64,000 nt of DNA. Origin: JAICMB01 sp035295125. GTDB lineage: Bacteria > Acidobacteriota > Terriglobia > Bryobacterales > Bryobacteraceae. This document shows, in pieces, positions 49,927-58,951 of this stretch. The stretch lies in assembly GCA_035295125.1 (NCBI GenBank), contig DATGJP010000020.1, forward strand, positions 310,001-374,000, read 5' to 3'. Both the position numbers and the translations under genes were made by a program. The notes under the pieces are model-generated. The model had not been told where the DNA came from and did no database searches. It saw only the letters and a list, made by a program, of their open reading frames with translations. Position 1 is the stretch's first letter; every line of letters starts with the position of its first letter.

Positions 49927-51049
49927 GATCTATTTCGTCGCGGGACTGGCGGTCGTCGCCGGTTGTAGCCGCGAACCGAAACTCATCCAGGCCAGCACGG
50001 CGCCTCCTGTCAACGTTCAGTTTGTAACTAGCGAGCGGACCGAGTGGGCAGTGACCACAGACGCAGTGGGAACGGTGCGAGCCCGCACCACGGCAGTGCT
50101 CTCGAGCAAAGTGATGGGATACGTGCGCGAAGTGCGCGTGCGCGCCGGCGATCGGGTTAAGGCCGATCAGACGCTGATCGTCCTCGATGCCCGCGATCTC
50201 GATGTTTCCTTTCGCCAGGCGCAGGCGGCCCGCGATGAATCGCGCGATGCCCAAACCGAGGCGACGAATGCGATTGCGGCGGCAAAGGCGAATCTCGATC
50301 TCGCCCAGGCGACCTTTCGCCGCATGCAGGAGCTGTATGGCAAGCGCTCCATCTCGAACCAGGAGTTCGATGAGGCGTCCGCCCGCCAGAAGGCCGCGCA
50401 GGCAGCCTACGATATAGCAGCTTCGAAGAGGGTTCAGATCGAATCGCGCATCCGGCAGGCGGAGGAAGGCATCCGCGCGGCGGAGGTGATGCGCGGCTAC
50501 GCGGAGATCCATGCGCCGTTTAGCGGCATCGTAACCGAGCGCCGGGCAGAGCCGGGTGTCCTGGCGACTCCGGGATTGCCCATGCTCGCCGTGGAACAGG
50601 GCGGTGCATACCGCCTGGAAGTGAACGCCGAGGAATCGCTCGGGCCGTTGGTTCACCTCGGACAGAAAGCGCAGGTGGGCATCGACTCGTTAGGGCGGTC
50701 CTTCGAAGCGCCCGTCTCCGAAATCGTCCCCGCGGTAGACCCCGGTTCGCGCGGTTTCCTGGTAAAGATCGATTTGCCCGCGCTCAAAGACGTGAAGTCG
50801 GGCCTGTACGGACGAGCGCGATTCACCACTGGATCGCGCCAGGCGTTGACAGTTCCCGCGGAGGTCGTCCGGCGCAATGGCCAGATCGAGAGCGTCCTGG
50901 TGGCCGACAACGGTATCGCGCGCATGCGGCTGATCACAACCGGTGAGACTGTGGACGGCCATACCGAAGTGCTGACCGGCCTGCGCCCTGGCGAGACAGT
51001 CGTTCGTAACGGCGACATCGCGGATGGCGCTCGCGTGGAGGGCAAATAA
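49913..51049 (+). CDS. RND-type periplasmic adaptor lipoprotein
   Basis: A 378-residue adaptor starting ATG 49913. A lipobox VVAGC gives a lipoprotein. Lipoyl halves (VGTVRARTTAVLSSKVMGYV) flank an alpha-helical hairpin, followed by a beta barrel and membrane-proximal domain. The neighbours are TolC and an RND pump, so it couples these. The next gene starts right after its stop. Confidence 0.92.
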   Translation: MSLNKIYFVAGLAVVAGCSREPKLIQASTAPPVNVQFVTSERTEWAVTTDAVGTVRARTTAVLSSKVMGYVREVRVRAGDRVKADQTLIVLDARDLDVSFRQAQAARDESRDAQTEATNAIAAAKANLDLAQATFRRMQELYGKRSISNQEFDEASARQKAAQAAYDIAASKRVQIESRIRQAEEGIRAAEVMRGYAEIHAPFSGIVTERRAEPGVLATPGLPMLAVEQGGAYRLEVNAEESLGPLVHLGQKAQVGIDSLGRSFEAPVSEIVPAVDPGSRGFLVKIDLPALKDVKSGLYGRARFTTGSRQALTVPAEVVRRNGQIESVLVADNGIARMRLITTGETVDGHTEVLTGLRPGETVVRNGDIADGARVEGK

Positions 51050-54000
51050 GTGGGTATTGCCGGACGTGTGGCGTCGACATTTATTCGCTCGAAGCTGACG
51101 CCGCTCTTCATCGTTTCCTCGCTTCTGTTAGGGGTCTTCGCCGTTCTGCGCCTGCCCCGCGAAGAGGAGCCCCAGATCATAGTTCCGATGATCGACGTAT
51201 TCGTCGGCATGCCGGGCGCGTCGGCGCGCGAGGTCGAACAGCGCGTCACGCGGCCGATGGAAAAACTACTCTGGGAAATACCGGGCGTGGAGTACATCTA
51301 TTCCAGCTCTAAACCCGGCGGCTCGCTGGCCATCGTCCGGTTCCGCGTCGGCGAGGACGAAGAGAAGAGCATCGTCAAGCTGAACCAGAAGATGTTCGCG
51401 AACTTCGATCGCATCCCGCCCGGGGCCACAACGCCCCTGATCAAGCCGCGGTCCATTGATGACGTGCCAATTCTGGCGCTGACGTTTACGAGCCAACAAT
51501 ATGGTCCGCTGGAGCTGCGGCGTGTGGCATCACAGGTGACGGACACCATCAAACAGGTGGAGAACGTTTCCGCGGTGGATCTCATCGGCGGCCAGCGGCG
51601 CGAACTGCGGGTGACACTCGACGAATCGCGCATGGCGGCTTATGGCCTGTCGCCGCTCCGGGTCTACGCCGCGGTGTCGGGCGCCAACCAGAGGGTGCCG
51701 GCCGGTACCATCGCCCGGAATGATCGCGAAGTAATCCTGAACACCGGCGAGTTGCTGCGTTCCGCGGAAGACGTGAAACGCATTGTGGTGGGCGTGGCGA
51801 ATGAACGGCCCATCCTGGTGCGCGATGTCGCGGAGGTGAGCGACACGGGCGAAGAGCCGTCGAATTATGTCGAGTACGCGGTGGCCGGCGCGTTCCAACC
51901 CGCCGTTACCATCGCAATTTCGAAGCGCAAGGGCGCGAATGCGATTGACGTGGCGGATGCCGTCCTTCACCGCGTCGATTCCCTCAGAGGTTCCGTCATA
52001 CCATCCCAGATAACGGTCGCCACCACGCGCCAATACGGCGAAACCGCAGCCGAAAAGTCGAACGAACTGCTCATCCACATGGCCATCGCCGTCATTTCGG
52101 TGAGCTTGCTCATCGCCCTGACGCTCGGGCTTCGGGAATCGCTGATCGTCTTCACCGCGATTCCCGTGACGCTGGCCCTCACGCTTGCCGTGTTCTACCT
52201 GTACGGCTTCACGTTGAACCGCATCACGCTCTTTGCGCTGATCTTCTCCATAGGCATTCTGGTCGACGATGCCATCGTCGTCGTCGAGAACATCGCCCGG
52301 CATTGGTGTCTGCCCTGCAACCGGGCCGTTGAGCCGCACGTGATCGCCATCCGCGCAGTGGATGAAGTTGGCAACCCGACAATTCTCGCCACTTTGACCG
52401 TCATCGGCGCAATTCTCCCTATGGCCTTTGTACGCGGTCTCATGGGGCCGTACATGCGCCCGATTCCGATTGGCGCAAGCTCAGCCATGTTCTTCTCGCT
52501 GATCGTCGCCTTCCTGGTGACGCCCTGGGCCGCCATTCGTATTCTCAAGCCGGCCCAAGGCCTGGAGCACACGCATCGCGAAGACCGCTTGACGCGGCTC
52601 TACCGCCGCTGGATGGGAAAGCTCATCCGGCATTCTTCATTGCGATGGGGGTTCCTCACCGGTGTCGTTGTGCTGCTGCTGGCTTCCATGGGCCTGCTTT
52701 ACATTGGCTTCGTGAAAGTGAAGATGCTGCCGTTTGACAACAAGAGTGAGTTCCAGGTGATTGTCGACATGCCGGAGGGCACCACGCTGGAAGACACTGC
52801 CCGCGTCACGCGTGAACTCGCTGAGCAGGTCTTCCAGCAACCCGAAGTCACCAATCTCCAGACCTACGTCGGCACCGCCTCGCCGTATAACTTCAACGGC
52901 CTCGTCCGTCACTACTATTTGCGTGCCGGCTCGAACATCGCCGACATTCAGGTCAACCTCCTGTCAAAAGGCGAACGCAGCCATCAGAGCCATGAGATCG
53001 CCAAGCAGGTACGCGAACGGCTGCAACCCATCGCGCAACGCGAGGGTGCGCGCGTGAAGGTGGCCGAAGTTCCGCCTGGGCCGCCGGTTTTGGAGACACT
53101 CGTCGCCGAAGTCTACGGCCCCGACCAACAAGGTCAAATCGCCCTCGCCGGCCAGATCCGCAACACGTTTCGCGAAACCAAGGGCATCGTGGATGTTGAT
53201 TGGTATGTCGAGGATGACCAGGCGCGGTCCGAGATGGTGGTGAACCGCCAGAAGGCCGCATTGAACGGCGTCACGGATGGCGACATCGCTCGGACCATGC
53301 GGATCGCATCCGCGGGAGAGGTGGCGGGGCTGCTTCACAGTCCGCAGGACCGCGAAGACATCCCACTACGGCTGCGGCTCGATCGGGCGGATCGAACCAG
53401 CCCGGAACGTATCGCGAGCCTTCGGGTCAACGGCACACCACTCGGCGAACTCGTCGAAACGCGCTCTTTCACCGAGGACAAGACCATTTATCACAAGAAC
53501 CTGATGCCGGTCACCTATGTCACGGCGGACGTCGCGGGGGCGATGGAAAGCCCTGTCTATGCCATCCTGGCGCTCGGTCCCAAGATTGACAAGATTAAAA
53601 TCCCTGCCGGATACGCCATCGAGCAGTTCACAGCGCATCAGCCACTCGACGATGCCAGATACGCCATCAAGTGGGATGGCGAATGGCACATCACCTACGA
53701 GGTCTTCCGCGACCTGGGACTGGCCTTCGCTGCGGTCCTGGTCCTGATCTATGTCCTGGTGGTCGGCTGGTTCCAATCCTTCGCCACCCCGCTCGTGATC
53801 ATGGCCGCCATTCCGTTCTCACTGGTCGGAATCCTCCCCGCCCACGGACTGCTCCACGCTTTCTTCACCGCAACGTCGATGATCGGGTTCATCGCCGGCG
53901 CGGGCATCGTAGTCCGTAACTCTATCATTCTGGTCGATTTTATCGAACTCCGGCTGAAGGAAGGCATGCCGTTGGCCGAAGCGGTCATCGACGCGGGAGC

Positions 54001-54184
54001 AGTCCGCTTCCGTCCCATGGCACTGACAGCCGCGGCCGTGGTGGTCGGCTCCAGCGTGATCCTCTTCGACCCCATCTTCCAGGGCCTCGCGATCGCCTTG
54101 ATGGCGGGCGAGATCGCGTCGCTGCTGCTATCGCGTGTGACGGTCCCGGTGGTCTACTACGCTGTAAACAAAAGGAGAAGCTAA
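51050..54184 (+). CDS. RND-family efflux permease
   Basis: A 1044-residue resistance-nodulation-division transporter with GTG start. Twelve helices with two large periplasmic loops are expected from hydrophobicity. The proton-relay pair is visible in GILVDDAIVVVENI (two aspartates of TM4). N-terminal FIRSKLTPLFIVSSLLLG and C-terminal SMIGFIAGAGIVVRNSIILVDF are conserved. Drug/hydrophobic export is likelier than metal export, given no CzcA metal-binding signature seen, but the substrate is not fixed. Confidence 0.93.
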   Translation: MGIAGRVASTFIRSKLTPLFIVSSLLLGVFAVLRLPREEEPQIIVPMIDVFVGMPGASAREVEQRVTRPMEKLLWEIPGVEYIYSSSKPGGSLAIVRFRVGEDEEKSIVKLNQKMFANFDRIPPGATTPLIKPRSIDDVPILALTFTSQQYGPLELRRVASQVTDTIKQVENVSAVDLIGGQRRELRVTLDESRMAAYGLSPLRVYAAVSGANQRVPAGTIARNDREVILNTGELLRSAEDVKRIVVGVANERPILVRDVAEVSDTGEEPSNYVEYAVAGAFQPAVTIAISKRKGANAIDVADAVLHRVDSLRGSVIPSQITVATTRQYGETAAEKSNELLIHMAIAVISVSLLIALTLGLRESLIVFTAIPVTLALTLAVFYLYGFTLNRITLFALIFSIGILVDDAIVVVENIARHWCLPCNRAVEPHVIAIRAVDEVGNPTILATLTVIGAILPMAFVRGLMGPYMRPIPIGASSAMFFSLIVAFLVTPWAAIRILKPAQGLEHTHREDRLTRLYRRWMGKLIRHSSLRWGFLTGVVVLLLASMGLLYIGFVKVKMLPFDNKSEFQVIVDMPEGTTLEDTARVTRELAEQVFQQPEVTNLQTYVGTASPYNFNGLVRHYYLRAGSNIADIQVNLLSKGERSHQSHEIAKQVRERLQPIAQREGARVKVAEVPPGPPVLETLVAEVYGPDQQGQIALAGQIRNTFRETKGIVDVDWYVEDDQARSEMVVNRQKAALNGVTDGDIARTMRIASAGEVAGLLHSPQDREDIPLRLRLDRADRTSPERIASLRVNGTPLGELVETRSFTEDKTIYHKNLMPVTYVTADVAGAMESPVYAILALGPKIDKIKIPAGYAIEQFTAHQPLDDARYAIKWDGEWHITYEVFRDLGLAFAAVLVLIYVLVVGWFQSFATPLVIMAAIPFSLVGILPAHGLLHAFFTATSMIGFIAGAGIVVRNSIILVDFIELRLKEGMPLAEAVIDAGAVRFRPMALTAAAVVVGSSVILFDPIFQGLAIALMAGEIASLLLSRVTVPVVYYAVNKRRS

Positions 54185-54373
54185 ATGACGGTGGATCGAT
54201 ATCTGCGCCTCATCGCTGGGATATTCGTATTGGGGACCCTGGCTATGGGACATTGGGTAAACCCAGGTTGGTATTGGTTTACAGCTTTCGTGGGATTGAA
54301 CCTGTTTCAGTCCGCTTTCACGAACTGGTGTCCGATGATGACAATTCTCAGGAAACTAGGAGTGAGAGGTTAA
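54185..54373 (+). CDS. DUF2892/YgaP-type small membrane protein
   Basis: A 62-residue protein with two hydrophobic helices (LRLIAGIFVLGTLAMGHW and WFTAFVGLNLFQSAFTNWCPM). The FTNWCP motif is typical of DUF2892 domains, which are often linked to rhodanese proteins. It begins the base after the RND pump stop and is thus part of the efflux operon. Confidence 0.88.
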   Translation: MTVDRYLRLIAGIFVLGTLAMGHWVNPGWYWFTAFVGLNLFQSAFTNWCPMMTILRKLGVRG

Positions 54374-54529
54374 ACCGGTTGGCGCACGCAAGACCCTTTC
54401 GGGCGCCGGGGAGGATTGCTTCAGGGGTCTTTATATGAGGTTAGTCTCGCTTTGGTGGGAGTTGCCTCCCCGGCTTAATTCCAATAATAATATATGATTT
54501 TTCGGAACGCAACAGTTTTTTGTAGATCG

Positions 54530-55423
54530 CTACGATTTTTTTATCTCAACCCCCGCCCACTCCTCCTCCAGCCGCACCGTCGAGCAGAAGTCCATATCCC
54601 CGTAACCCTTTGATATAGCAGTCTGAAAGACCTGTTGAGTAGCCGCTGTAACGGGCATCGGAACCCCTAGTTCGCGTCCCGAACCAAGCGCCATCGTGAC
54701 ATCCTTGTGCATCCACTTTGTGGAAAAGTTGACTCCGAAGTCCCTACGGAGAATGAAAGGGGCCTTGTAGGAGATCAGGCCGGACTTAGCTGCACTGTTT
54801 TCAAGGATTTGCAGCATCAGTTCGGGGTCCACCCCGCCTTTGACCGCCAACGTCATGCCTTCGTTAAAAGCCTGCATGATGTTTGCAAGTACAAGATTCT
54901 GTGTGAGTTTCGCCTGCAGCCCCTTGCCCGGCCCGCCGCAGTAGTAAAAGTTTTTCCCCATCGCCTCGAACCACGGTTTCGCCCGGTCGAATACCCCCTG
55001 ATCGCCCCCTATCATAAAGGTTAGCGTTCCGTTGGTCGCCCCAGGCGTCGACCCGGTACACGGCGCATCCAAAAAATGGATTCCCTTGGATTCGAGCGCC
55101 GACCCAATCTCCCGGCTACCCTCCGGCGAAATGGTGCTGGCATCCGCCACGATGGTTCCCGCCTTGGCGCCCTCGATCACCCCGTCCGCCCCCAGAATGA
55201 CGTGCTTCGACATCGCCGTGTCGCCCACGCACTGGAAAACGCACTCCGACCGCGCCGCAACCTCTTTAGGCGACGCGCACGCCGTCCCGTGCCCCTCCTT
55301 CGCCAATGCCTCCGCCTTCCCGGAGGAATGCGACCACAATGCCACCTCGTGTCCCGCCTGAAGCAGCCGCCGCGCCATCGGAGCGCCCATCAGTCCCAAG
55401 CCCAAAAACCCGAGTTTCGCCAT
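54530..55423 (-). CDS. 3-hydroxyisobutyrate-dehydrogenase-family oxidoreductase
   Basis: A 297-residue beta-hydroxyacid dehydrogenase (NAD/NADP). Rossmann start GFLGLGLMGAPMARRLLQAGHEV, substrate-binding FLDAPCTGSTPGATNGTLTFMIGG, and catalytic lysine in GPGKGLQAKLTQNL are intact. Many of this group are GLYR1-like succinic-semialdehyde or glyoxylate reductases. The substrate is uncertain. It is divergent from the ADOP permease gene by 17 bases. Confidence 0.9.
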   Translation of the reverse strand: MAKLGFLGLGLMGAPMARRLLQAGHEVALWSHSSGKAEALAKEGHGTACASPKEVAARSECVFQCVGDTAMSKHVILGADGVIEGAKAGTIVADASTISPEGSREIGSALESKGIHFLDAPCTGSTPGATNGTLTFMIGGDQGVFDRAKPWFEAMGKNFYYCGGPGKGLQAKLTQNLVLANIMQAFNEGMTLAVKGGVDPELMLQILENSAAKSGLISYKAPFILRRDFGVNFSTKWMHKDVTMALGSGRELGVPMPVTAATQQVFQTAISKGYGDMDFCSTVRLEEEWAGVEIKKS

Positions 55424-55440
55424 AAGAGAAGATAATAGCA

Positions 55441-57792
55441 GTGAGCCTGCTTCAGGATCTGCGCCATGCCGTCCGCACTGCGCGCAAGACTCCGGCCTTC
55501 ACAGCCATTGCGATCCTCTCCCTTGCCCTTGGCATCGGAGCCAACACCGCGATCTTTAGCGTCGTCGAAGCCGTAGTACTCCGCTCGCTCCCTTACCACG
55601 ATGCTTCGCGCATCTGTCTGCTCTGGAAAAGCGTGCCCGCAAAAAGCATCGCCTGGGACTGGTCCTCATACCCGATGATTCGCGACTGGCGCGACCGCAA
55701 CCACGTCTTCACGGATCTCGCTATCATTCTCCGCCCCGAAGGCTCGCAGATGATCCTCACCGCCGGCGCCGAACCCCAAAGAATCCAGGCGGCGAAGGTC
55801 ACCGCCAATCTCTTCCCGATTCTCGGCTCCACCCCGGCGCTCGGCCGCACGTTCACGGAAGACGAGGAGAAACACGCCGCGCGCGTAGCCGTCGTCAGCT
55901 ACGGTTTTTGGAAACGGAACGGTTCGACCCAGGTCCTGGAACTCGATCACGAGAAATTCACCGTCATCGGAGTCATGCCGCCCGCGTTCCAATTCCCCGA
56001 TCCGGCAACACAGGTCTGGACCCTGCTCTCCCAAGACACCCGTTGGCCAACCTTCCAGCGCGTTCGCGTCGCCGACGCCTTCACCGCAGTCGGTCGTCTG
56101 AAGCCGGGCGTCACGCTCGATCGAGCCCGCGCCCAGATGTCTACCATCGCCGCCGCACTCGCGCACGAGCACGCCGACACTGACGCGGGTTCGACCATCC
56201 GGGTCATTCCGCTGCCCGAACAAATCGCCGGGCCGCGCCTCCGCACAACCCTCTGGATTCTGTTCGCGGCTGTCCTCTGCGTCCTCCTGATCGCTTGTGC
56301 CAACGTCGCCAACCTGCTGCTCGCGCGAGGAGCCGCCCGCCAACAGGAATTTGCGATCCGCGCAGCCCTGGGCGCCGGACGTGCCCGCCTGATCCGCCAA
56401 CTCCTGACCGAAAGCCTGCTGCTCTCCACCACCGCCGCCATCGTAGGACTTGCTCTCGGCTGGGTCGCCCTACGCGTCTTAATCGCAATGGCCCCCGCCA
56501 ATCTGCCGCGCCTTGACGGCGTGCATCTGAACCCCGCCATTTTGGTCTTCGTCCTAGTCATCTCGCTTGCGAGCGGGCTTGTCTTCGGCCTGGCGCCCGC
56601 TTGGCAGTCAACGCGGCTCAACCAAAGCGCCGCACGAGTGACCCACCGCACCCGAGGCCTTTTCGTCGCCCTTGAATATGCCATCGCCGTCGCCCTGCTC
56701 GCCGCAGCCGGCCTGCTGCTGCGTAGCTTCGAACGTATGGAAACGGCTGAACTCGGCTTCGAGCCGCGCCACATCCTCACCATGACCCTCGACCTCCACG
56801 CGAACGCCAGCTACGAACAAGCCATCGAACGCATTGAGGCACTGCCGGGGGTCGAACGGGCGGCCGTCGGCAACGTGCTCGCCGATCACATCCCGAACAA
56901 CAGCATCGCCATCGAAGGCCGCCCCACGCCCGACGGCTCCCAGTCGAACGTCCGCTACGTGGTGACGCCGGAGTACTTCGATCTCATGCGCATCCCGCTT
57001 CTCCAAGGCCGCCTGCTCGCCGCCGCCGACACCGCCAACAGCCCGCCAGTCGCGATCATCAACCAGACCATGCAGCGCCGCTTCTGGCCGGACGGCGACG
57101 CCATCGGTAAGCGCTTCGCGCAAGCGCTCCCCGGCCAAGGAGGCGCCCGCTGGATAACCGTGGTGGGAATCGTCCGCGACCATCGACGCAACGGACGCGA
57201 GAGCGACGTAGTGCCCGCCTTCTACGAACCACTGCGCCAATGGCAGTGGCCCGCCGAAATGGGGCTGCTGGTGCGCACCGCAAGCGATCCGGCTTCCCTG
57301 GCCTCGGCCGTCCGCCGAATAGTCCGATCCATCGAACCCACAGCACCCTACTTCGAAATCACGACAGTGGAAGACCAGCTCGCAAACCTTGAGCAACCCC
57401 GCCGTTTCCAAACCACGCTGCTAACCATCCTCGCCGGCCTCGCGCTGACGTTGTCCGCAATCGGCATCTACGCGCTCCTGCACTATTCCGTGGCGCAGCG
57501 CAAACGCGAGATCGGCATCCGCCTCGCGCTGGGGGCGCAAAGCATCGATCTGCTCACCCTGATTGCGGGCCAAGGCCTGCGCTGGGCGCTTGCGGGCCTC
57601 ACGGCCGGAACGATCGCTTCGCTCGCGTTAACTCGCGTTCTGCGAAGTATGCTCTACGGCATTAGCGCCACCGATCCGGTAACGTTTTTAGGAGCGATAG
57701 CACTCCTATTAGTGGTGGCCAGTGTATCCGCGGCTCTCCCGGCACGCGCCGCTTCGCGTGTCGACCCGCTTGCCGCGATCAACCCCGATTGA
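55441..57792 (+). CDS. ADOP-type ABC transporter permease
   Basis: A 783-residue duplicated permease starting GTG. An N-terminal helix (TAIAILSLALGIGANTAIFSVV) begins a MacB periplasmic region, then two FtsX domains: one with ACANVANLLLARGAARQQEFAIRAALGAGRARLIRQLL, the second near the end with AQRKREIGIRLALGAQSIDL. Such ADOP proteins are abundant in Acidobacteria and usually have no ATPase in the same operon. The transported substrate is unknown. A second ADOP gene lies 4.9 kb downstream. Confidence 0.93.
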   Translation: MSLLQDLRHAVRTARKTPAFTAIAILSLALGIGANTAIFSVVEAVVLRSLPYHDASRICLLWKSVPAKSIAWDWSSYPMIRDWRDRNHVFTDLAIILRPEGSQMILTAGAEPQRIQAAKVTANLFPILGSTPALGRTFTEDEEKHAARVAVVSYGFWKRNGSTQVLELDHEKFTVIGVMPPAFQFPDPATQVWTLLSQDTRWPTFQRVRVADAFTAVGRLKPGVTLDRARAQMSTIAAALAHEHADTDAGSTIRVIPLPEQIAGPRLRTTLWILFAAVLCVLLIACANVANLLLARGAARQQEFAIRAALGAGRARLIRQLLTESLLLSTTAAIVGLALGWVALRVLIAMAPANLPRLDGVHLNPAILVFVLVISLASGLVFGLAPAWQSTRLNQSAARVTHRTRGLFVALEYAIAVALLAAAGLLLRSFERMETAELGFEPRHILTMTLDLHANASYEQAIERIEALPGVERAAVGNVLADHIPNNSIAIEGRPTPDGSQSNVRYVVTPEYFDLMRIPLLQGRLLAAADTANSPPVAIINQTMQRRFWPDGDAIGKRFAQALPGQGGARWITVVGIVRDHRRNGRESDVVPAFYEPLRQWQWPAEMGLLVRTASDPASLASAVRRIVRSIEPTAPYFEITTVEDQLANLEQPRRFQTTLLTILAGLALTLSAIGIYALLHYSVAQRKREIGIRLALGAQSIDLLTLIAGQGLRWALAGLTAGTIASLALTRVLRSMLYGISATDPVTFLGAIALLLVVASVSAALPARAASRVDPLAAINPD

Positions 57793-57853
57793 CACCCTAA
57801 AGGGAACTCACTCGTTGGTTGCGTTAGACTAAAGCCTTCCATCGGCGTGAATT

Positions 57854-58945
57854 ATGTGTTTCTCGGGATCCAGTAAAGAGGCCGTCAAGACACCGGAGCC
57901 GCAGCCGACTCCGACCCAAAACCCGGTTCTCGTTCAGCCGAGCCTGACGCCTACGATCCCTTCCTCTGAAACGCCAACGGAGAAGGTACAATCTTCACCT
58001 CTTCCGCCTTCACTCGAAAGCGTGCCGCTAAGCCCTCCTACGGCCAAGACCGGCTGCCAGTCGCCGGAACCGCTTCCCCCGCCGGAAGAAAAACCGGTAA
58101 ATGTCGTCCTCGAAAAGGAGCGGGACGAGCTTCCAACGTCGAAACCGGTTCCGAAGCAACCCGAGAAACCGAAGCCGGTCGAGCAGGCGATTCTCCACGT
58201 CAAGGTATACAAGAAGGGCGATCCTACCCACATATTTGGGGCGGCAACGGTGAAATCCACGCTTGCCGGTAGCAAGCAAACCCCCATGGAAACGGGCATC
58301 GCCGAATTCGGCACCGTCGCTACAGGTAAGCATCTCATCACCGTCACGCTGCAGGGAGACGCTGCGAAGAAATTCATCCCGCCGACAGCACCTGTCGAGC
58401 AAGTGCTGGCGAACGGCGACAACATCACCGTCAATATCGAGGTTGAACCGAAAATCTGGACGTTGAAGGTCACCGTGGAAAGCACGACCGCCTTTGGCTG
58501 GCCCAAGGACGCCGTGAATGTAGAATTCCCCACCACCTCCATCGCCTCAAAGACCGTGACTCTCACCGCCAAGACTGGTGAAGTGACCGTCACAGGCGAG
58601 GACGATGCCACCGGCACCGCCAAGGCCACCGTCGCAAACTGGACTCTGGAAAAAGAAGAGCCCATAACTCTGACCAGCGGCGATTCCAAAACCGTGACCC
58701 TCAAACTCAAAGGAGTCGACGAGGCATTCCTGCTGGTCGACGCCGGCACCCCGCCCGCGCCGGTCAAAGACGAGAACGTCACGCTCCTGCGCGAAGACGG
58801 AACGCCGGTCCCTGGCGCTCCGGCGAAGACCGACGCCGATGGCAAGGTCAAGCTCACCAACGTGCCACCCGAGAAATACAAAATCAAGTTCCCGGACCGC
58901 TACGACGCGGAATGGGAGTTCGACAAGTACGACGACCTGACGTGA
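57854..58945 (+). CDS. Proline-rich protein with three beta-sandwich domains
   Basis: A 363-residue protein without signal peptide (starts MCFSGSSKEAVKTPEPQ). Residues 1 to about 110 are a Pro/Glu/Thr-rich linker. Three beta domains follow: about 113-200 (ILHVKVYKKGDPTHIFGAATV), 200-295 (WTLKVTVESTTAFGWPKD) and 295-363 (EAFLLVDAGTPPAPVKDENVT, PGAPAKTDADGKVKLTNV). They resemble carboxypeptidase-regulatory/PEGA-like modules. The gene precedes a metzincin-like protease by six bases. It may be a stalk, adapter or carrier for that enzyme. Confidence 0.7.
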   Translation: MCFSGSSKEAVKTPEPQPTPTQNPVLVQPSLTPTIPSSETPTEKVQSSPLPPSLESVPLSPPTAKTGCQSPEPLPPPEEKPVNVVLEKERDELPTSKPVPKQPEKPKPVEQAILHVKVYKKGDPTHIFGAATVKSTLAGSKQTPMETGIAEFGTVATGKHLITVTLQGDAAKKFIPPTAPVEQVLANGDNITVNIEVEPKIWTLKVTVESTTAFGWPKDAVNVEFPTTSIASKTVTLTAKTGEVTVTGEDDATGTAKATVANWTLEKEEPITLTSGDSKTVTLKLKGVDEAFLLVDAGTPPAPVKDENVTLLREDGTPVPGAPAKTDADGKVKLTNVPPEKYKIKFPDRYDAEWEFDKYDDLT

Positions 58946-58951
58946 GGAACG

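Noticed and set aside
54521..54542. Possible intrinsic terminator after the efflux operon
   Set aside because: GTAG-ATCG-CTAC followed by seven T is present, but the stem has only four pairs and overlaps the stop of the opposite gene.
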